In this document: positions 58,859 to 64,000 of the stretch, piece after piece | Numbering within the stretch: position 1 is the first letter of the stretch | How the letters are laid out: the number at the start of each line of letters is the position of its first letter | Assembly (NCBI GenBank): GCA_024362935.1 | Contig: JANCRA010000014.1 | Location: forward strand, 14,829,258 to 14,893,257 | Direction of reading: 5' to 3' | Length of the DNA stretch: 64,000 bases | DNA from: Setophaga petechia | Taxonomy: Eukaryota; Chordata; Aves; Passeriformes; Parulidae | The notes under the pieces: generated by a model | The model's input: only the letters and a program-made list of their open reading frames with translations | Told to the model about the DNA's origin: nothing | Database searches by the model: none | Translations under genes and position numbers: made by a program

Positions 58859-61800
58859 GATGACATTTCAGCTTTAATTCCCCTCTTGTTTTCCCTATTA
58901 CCTTTTTACTGTTAACATTTCTTCATTTATTTATTTTTGAGACTAAATTTTTGCCTCTTGAACATTAAAAGTCCTCCTTCCGCATGAAAAGGGGCTGGTG
59001 TTTTAACACAGAAGGAATTGGAGACCAAAAGCTTTTAGAAATGGTTATTTCAAGGCAGCCACTTTCTGTTCATGTTGTTGTGCAGTGAGAATAGCTGGAA
59101 ACCCGAAAATGTGCCAAGGTTTTAAACACCATGAGATTTAGTGTGAAAAAGGACTGAGTGAATGTTTTGTGCAATACACGTTATTTTCATGTTTCTTGAT
59201 TAGGTCTTTGGTTAGAAGAGTAGCGTGTGCTTATCTGTGAACTTTCACTCAAGTACCCTAAAGTTTCTGCAGTCACCAAGTTTAACAAAATGAATTTGAA
59301 ACAGTTGCTTAAGAAGGTTTCCTACTGAGCAGCAGCCACCCACCTCTAAGGTGGAACAACAAAGCTATTTTTACAGCCTGTAGCAGAGCAGGACAGGAAT
59401 AAATACATCAACCAGATAAAATTGCTGTGAGAGCTGAGGTGGTGGGATGGTACGTTTAAGATAGCATTTGACCAGGGGTTACAACTTCAAAAGTGTCTCA
59501 GGGAACTACATGCCTGTGGCTTATATCCTCTGAAGTGTGTGGCCTTTTGGGTTTTGAGGTGCTTGAGCTACATTTTAGTGGGATTTAGGTGCCTGAATAA
59601 GGGTCAAGGGCTTGCATGGCTTTGGGCTTCTGGCCCTGCATTCCATTTTCAAAAGCCCATTATGCACATCCCTTAAAATGTATCCCAGGGTGGTAAATTT
59701 AATACAATCAAAGCTCTGTGTATTACTGTCAGATGTTTGCTGTGGCCAACCAGAATTCTGCTTTTCAGAATTAAATGAAAATTCAGTTTATAGATGCCTG
59801 GTTTCTTTCTATTATCTTGGCACACTGATTCGGTGCTGTCTTGTAGGATGTAGTGCCACCTCCTCTATCAGCATGCTGTCTCCTCATTATCATTTAATTA
59901 TTTATTGTTTCTATTGCAGAACACTTGGGCCTACTCAGGGAACAGCTGTCTGTGCTGGGGTGGAGCTGAGTATTTGGGGAATGAGTAAGTAGAAGTAGTT
60001 TCAGTAGCAGTCAGGATGGAGAAGTTAAAGAGTCTTCTGTTTAGAAAGAAGAGATTGTTTCTTAAACTAGGGCATGGGGAAAAGCAGCAGGTTTGGGAGT
60101 TACTTGAAATCTTTGAGACAGAGAATAAGGAGTGACACTGAAGGAGAGAAGGAAATGGCATTGCACATGAGCTGTGACAAAGTAGGGAATGGCATCAGAT
60201 TGAAAGGAAAGATACATAAAGTTCCACTTGATCCATTCAAGCTTAAATTGCCAACAACGTAATTGGCAGAGGTGGTCTCAGCTGCAGGCAGGTGTGCAAA
60301 GCTCAGGTGGGGACACTTGTAGGAGGGAGATGTGGGTGTCAGTGACATAAACTTGGAAGAAGGCACATGGGCAAAAAAGAGATGACCCAGAAACAAAGCA
60401 GGGATGGAGAAGGGGGTAAAACCACCATAGTGTGGGACCCCACAGAAAACAAGATGGTAGGTGTTGTGTAGGAAATGAGATAAGGAACAGCTTAGCAACA
60501 TGAATGGTAAAAATATAGATTCTTGGAGCAATTAAGTGATCTTGGCTGCTCTCCTGCTGAGGCACTGGCATGGATGCATTTTTTAGATCTGGTGGGACAG
60601 CAGCACAAAGTGGTTATCTATTTGGGAGCAATTGTCATATTATTGTTCATATGCTCTGAAAAATGTATTTAGCGGTTGCTGCAGCCAATTTTCAAATGCT
60701 AACTTAGCCATTATCCTCACTTTTTATGGCTCAAAATATGAGTCCACATTATGGATTTGTGCTTTGAAAACCAGCAACTTATCACTATATTTTTATGGAC
60801 TTCTACAACCCAATGTGTGTTGATAGCCTTCTTAGATTTTTTTTTAATATCAAAATTGTCTTATCCTTATGGGGCCTATAATCTTTTCTCAAATCAATTC
60901 CCTCTTGTTTTCTCAGCCAAAAGAATCTGTATGATCCTTTTTTGGGGATATGCAAGAGAGGTTAGCTGAAGTTACTGGTCCTTACTCAATGTTCTTTAAC
61001 CACGTTTGTGCTGCCTGCTCTTCTCAGTCGTTTCTGTGGGCAGGAAGATATTGCCTGTTCTGCAATATCTGTCTTAGACACTCTTTAGTGGACATTTAGA
61101 ATAGGGTGATGCTCTCCTGGAAAATTTTTGAGGCCATGTGAATGCATGGGAGAGACAGGGTCGCTGTAATGAGCTTCACTTCCTTTTTGCTCTTGTACAA
61201 ACCGAGTCTCTCTAACCATTCTGCTTAACAAACAAGTCCTGTTCTCTTGCTTCCCAATTTTTATTGTCTTTGGAGGCATATTGATGTTCACCTGCCCAGA
61301 TATCTTTACAGCTACTAATGAAAAAATACCTACATTAACAACATAGACACAAGTGCACCTTGGGATGAATGTATTATTTATAAAGACTTACCATCACACC
61401 CCTCACAGTTACATTTTATGCTGCTTGTGGGTGTACTCCTGTGTCTTGTTGGCAATGCAATTAGTTGCACTGTGGGAGATTCCCAGGTTCAAAGCCAGGC
61501 ATGTAAAATCTATTTCACCCCTTTTTAATATGTGGGTCTTTTTGTAAACGAAAAGAAAAAACCCAAAATCGTGGCACCCCTTCGCAAACAAAGCAGAATA
61601 ACACTATTTGTGAAAATCCTTACAAAGTCAGATCCAGCCTCTGCTGCTGCTTTTTATACATTACAGCTCAGCATAGTTGTACTAGACCAGTACTGCTCTG
61701 CAGGTGGAAGTGTGAGGGCCATTGAACACTTTAAGTTTTTCCAGTGGATCACAATTACAGAAACATCTGTGCTAAATAACTTTGTGCAGATGCACTGTGA

Positions 61801-62189
61801 AAATTCAGTGTTCAATAGCCCTCAACATTTCTAATTTCTTACTTGTGGTGGTGTAGTTTAGAAGTTGCACATTGGGTTGCAGTATGAAGCATATTGGAAA
61901 CATTTGTGAAGGGCCTTTGCAGAATGCTTATGCTGCAGTGAAAGTGCTCCCAAGCGCTTTTGTTTCTTTATTTAGACTTATTCCATTTGAAAATGGACAA
62001 AATGCATGCTAAGGATACTGTTGATATAATGCTGCGTGAGAGAGTGCAGAGGTCTGGGATGGTTGGTTTGAAAAAATACTAAAATCAAAATTCTTTTGTT
62101 AAACTGGCTACAGAAGGGAAACTTGGAAAAGCTGAATTTTAACTAGTCAATGCTACAATGAGGTCATACCATTTGAAGAAGTTAAATGC
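58859..62189. other. Single-copy DNA, no gene seen
   Basis: Frames up to 143 codons (60100-60531 -), 126 codons (59612-59992 +) and 100 codons (61532-61834 +) have no recognisable domains, and several are opposed by frames on the other strand. A TTCAAAGCC word near 61490 recalls a tRNA B box, but no cloverleaf is evident. No RNA gene is called. Confidence 0.5.
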
Positions 62190-62212
62190 ATATGTTTCCT
62201 CAGGAAACATAT
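62190..62212. repeat. Perfect 10-bp hairpin with 3-nt loop
   Basis: ATATGTTTCC (62190-62199), loop TCA, then GGAAACATAT (62203-62212). Perfect symmetry over 10 bp is directly visible. It is too short for a microRNA precursor; it could be a dyad protein site. Confidence 0.8.
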
Positions 62213-63499
62213 TCCCTAGCTCTGTTCTCTTTCCTCTAGGTGCTCTATATTAGAGCAGCAGAAACCAACTAAAATATTGAGGAACCCAGGCGCAGTTCTG
62301 TGAGTGCTTTGGATGGTTCCAAGCTTAACTTCCATAAAACAACTAGAAGGTCTAAATGCAGGTAGTGTTTTGGTGCTTCCTTTTAAGGGGTTGGTTTAAT
62401 CTTTAACATGATCCATGGAAATGCTTTAAACAGGTCTGGATTCCAGCTTCAGTGGTGTCTGCCACACAGGAATGATTTGCTGGAATCTTTTTCCATGAGA
62501 CAACCACTGAGGGACTTTTGGTACTTTTCTCCTTCATCAGGATATCTATGAAATTGTCTGGACTGGAGTTAACTATGTATTTCCAATTTGAGCCTGGTCT
62601 GTTGGGATAGGCAGCAAAAGGGACAAGTTGTGTTACAAGTAGTGTGATATTTATTCTCTGTTCCTCATAGGCTGAGCTTATCCCATATCATGGCAGTCAG
62701 CCCAGCTCAGCAAAAGCCATTTCCACTTCATTTCTCAATGTCTGATTTTGCTTCCATTGAAGTTAATGGCAAAACTCCCACTGTCTTCAAGTGCAGAGGG
62801 ATCAGATATTCAGAGAGGTTGGCTACACTTTTTGTGCTTTCATCTACTTGGAAGTCAAATTTTGCACTTAACTTCTTTTGATCTCTTTGGAAAACTCAAG
62901 CTGTACTTATTTTCTCCCAGCTATTTCTGTAGCTTGATGTTACACGTTTCTGTGATTTTACTGGTTAGATGGAACTTGTTATTTCTATTTTATGTATTGT
63001 TTCATAGAGTAATTTCACTTTAATGAAAGACTAGAAATTTGTTTCCCTGTGATCAGATTTTGTTGCTGTACTTTAAATCACTGCAACCTTTCCATGGACT
63101 TAGGCTCCTGTTAACGAAGGTCATAATGACTGGCCATACATAATTATTTGTGTTAATGAAATACTTGGCTGCATTTATGGTCCATTCAGAAACAAGTATG
63201 AGTCTGATAGAGACAAATATGTTTTTCAGTGTGGATTTACATACATTTATGGATTAGAATCAGGCATTCCTCCTTTTATAGTCAGTGTAGGTTTAACTAG
63301 GTTAAAAGGTTTTCCTGAATATTCATCCAGACATTTCTTTTGAAATAAGCTGCTGGTTTAAGTTTTGCACAAATTAAAAAGTACATAAAAACTGGAGGAC
63401 GATAGGAGAAGGGAGTTGAAAAGAAATTAAAAACTAAGTATATTTAAGTTTTAGGGCTTACAAACTCCCAAATTTCAGAGCTTTGTGAAATTAAAAGGT
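62213..63499. other. AT-rich DNA, no gene seen
   Basis: Frames at 62690-62881 and 62748-63023 overlap in different + frames and are unrecognised. No repeats are identified. Confidence 0.5.
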
Positions 63500-63740
63500 T
63501 AGCTATGAATAACCACAATCAAATCTTTTCTTTTGTCCATATTTAATTCAAATGAGATTGCTCCATATTGACTTCTAATGCTAAAAGGCCACCCATCATG
63601 GAATCCCTGCAGCCAATGAAGCAAGCAAGTGAATGCTTTCTTAAATGATGCTAATCAGTCCAGAGAGGCCTGCCCTCTATCCCCATCAGTATTCTGTAAT
63701 TCAGATGTGCTGATAACCTGAAATTGAATGTGTCAGTATG
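63500..63740. promoter_or_regulatory. Candidate conserved non-coding block
   Basis: Complex, non-repetitive sequence with aatCAAATC, TTTAATTCAAATGAGATT and gatgctAATCAGTCC words and no open frame of 60 codons. The texture resembles a vertebrate enhancer, but this rests on impression only. Confidence 0.22.
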
Positions 63741-64000
63741 CAGACATGTGAAGAAAAAAGGAAACTAAAAGGCAAAAGAGGCAGCTATAGAGACAATGCC
63801 TGTTTGATTTTTTTTTTTTTTCTTTTAAGGGAAGAATAAAAGGAATAGTTAGTAGTTGTTCTTCAATGCTTACTGAGTGCTATACAGGAACATACAGAAA
63901 ATTCAGAAACAGGCTAGACAGCCAATTTCCAGATGGAGAAAAAATGAAAAAAAAAAAAAAAGTAAACAAACAAACCAAGCCACCCAACCTAACAAACCCT
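63741..64000. other. Single-copy DNA ending in A-rich tracts
   Basis: A T14-type tract lies near 63809-63821. A15 (63947-63961) is followed by AAAC/CCAA words to the window end. The A-rich end could be a retroposon tail or simple repeat that continues beyond the window. Confidence 0.5.

Noticed and set aside
60100..60571. Overlapping minus-strand frames of 143 and 97 codons
   Set aside because: They overlap in different frames with each other and with a + strand frame at 60074-60262; no domain.
61470..61540. tRNA-like B-box word (GGTTCAAAGCC)
   Set aside because: No A box or cloverleaf stems could be placed around it.
1..64000. Prokaryotic or phage systems, CRISPR arrays, integrons, endogenous viral genes
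   Set aside because: No long contiguous genes, ribosome-binding sites, regular direct repeats, or retroviral gag/pol-type frames were seen on either strand; the sequence has the texture of vertebrate non-coding DNA.

Overview
The window looks like vertebrate nuclear DNA, most probably from a bird and possibly a songbird. It is mainly AT-rich single-copy sequence with very few interspersed repeats. I see no Alu or L1 sequence. GC-rich patches rich in CAGG/CTGG words punctuate it, and there is one multi-part CpG island. No operons, Shine-Dalgarno sites, CRISPR arrays or other prokaryotic features are visible. The species assignment is inference from composition and repeat content only.

I recognise no protein-coding gene in the 64 kb. 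The longest open frames (up to about 200 codons) lie in GC-rich patches, in a TA microsatellite, or overlap each other on opposite strands, and none carries a domain I know. The window therefore reads as an intergenic or intronic regulatory region, possibly holding the promoter and some exons of a long non-coding RNA or the 5' end of a developmental regulator. I could not name the locus.

Layout: 1-7.5 kb is unremarkable AT-rich DNA with a TA microsatellite at 5.9-6.1 kb. From 7.6 to 8.9 kb there are motif-dense AT-rich blocks of the kind often conserved. From 8.9 to 23.4 kb single-copy DNA is broken by GC-rich patches (10.5, 12.7, 16.7, 18.7-19.4 kb), a block of possible constraint at 15.6-16.1 kb and a CTCF-like site at 17.6 kb. 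From 23.4 to 25.1 kb the sequence is very rich in homeodomain-type TAAT/ATTA words. From 25.2 to 27.6 kb a CpG island in four parts is interrupted by AT-rich, motif-rich spacers; it carries good splice donors on the + strand, a G-quadruplex motif and short tandem duplications. From 27.6 to 30.3 kb there are further motif-rich blocks, a 39-codon frame and a decayed 90-bp palindromic element. From 30.3 to 64 kb the DNA is again AT-rich and single-copy with scattered GC patches, an octamer pair (53.8 kb), a possible terminal exon with poly(A) signal (56.75-57.05 kb), a nuclear-receptor type repeat (58.37 kb) and a weak U6-like match (58.76 kb).

If these parts work together, the simplest model is a CpG-island promoter transcribed in the + direction and surrounded by enhancers. 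Conservation, RNA-seq and chromatin data would decide this; none is available from sequence alone.
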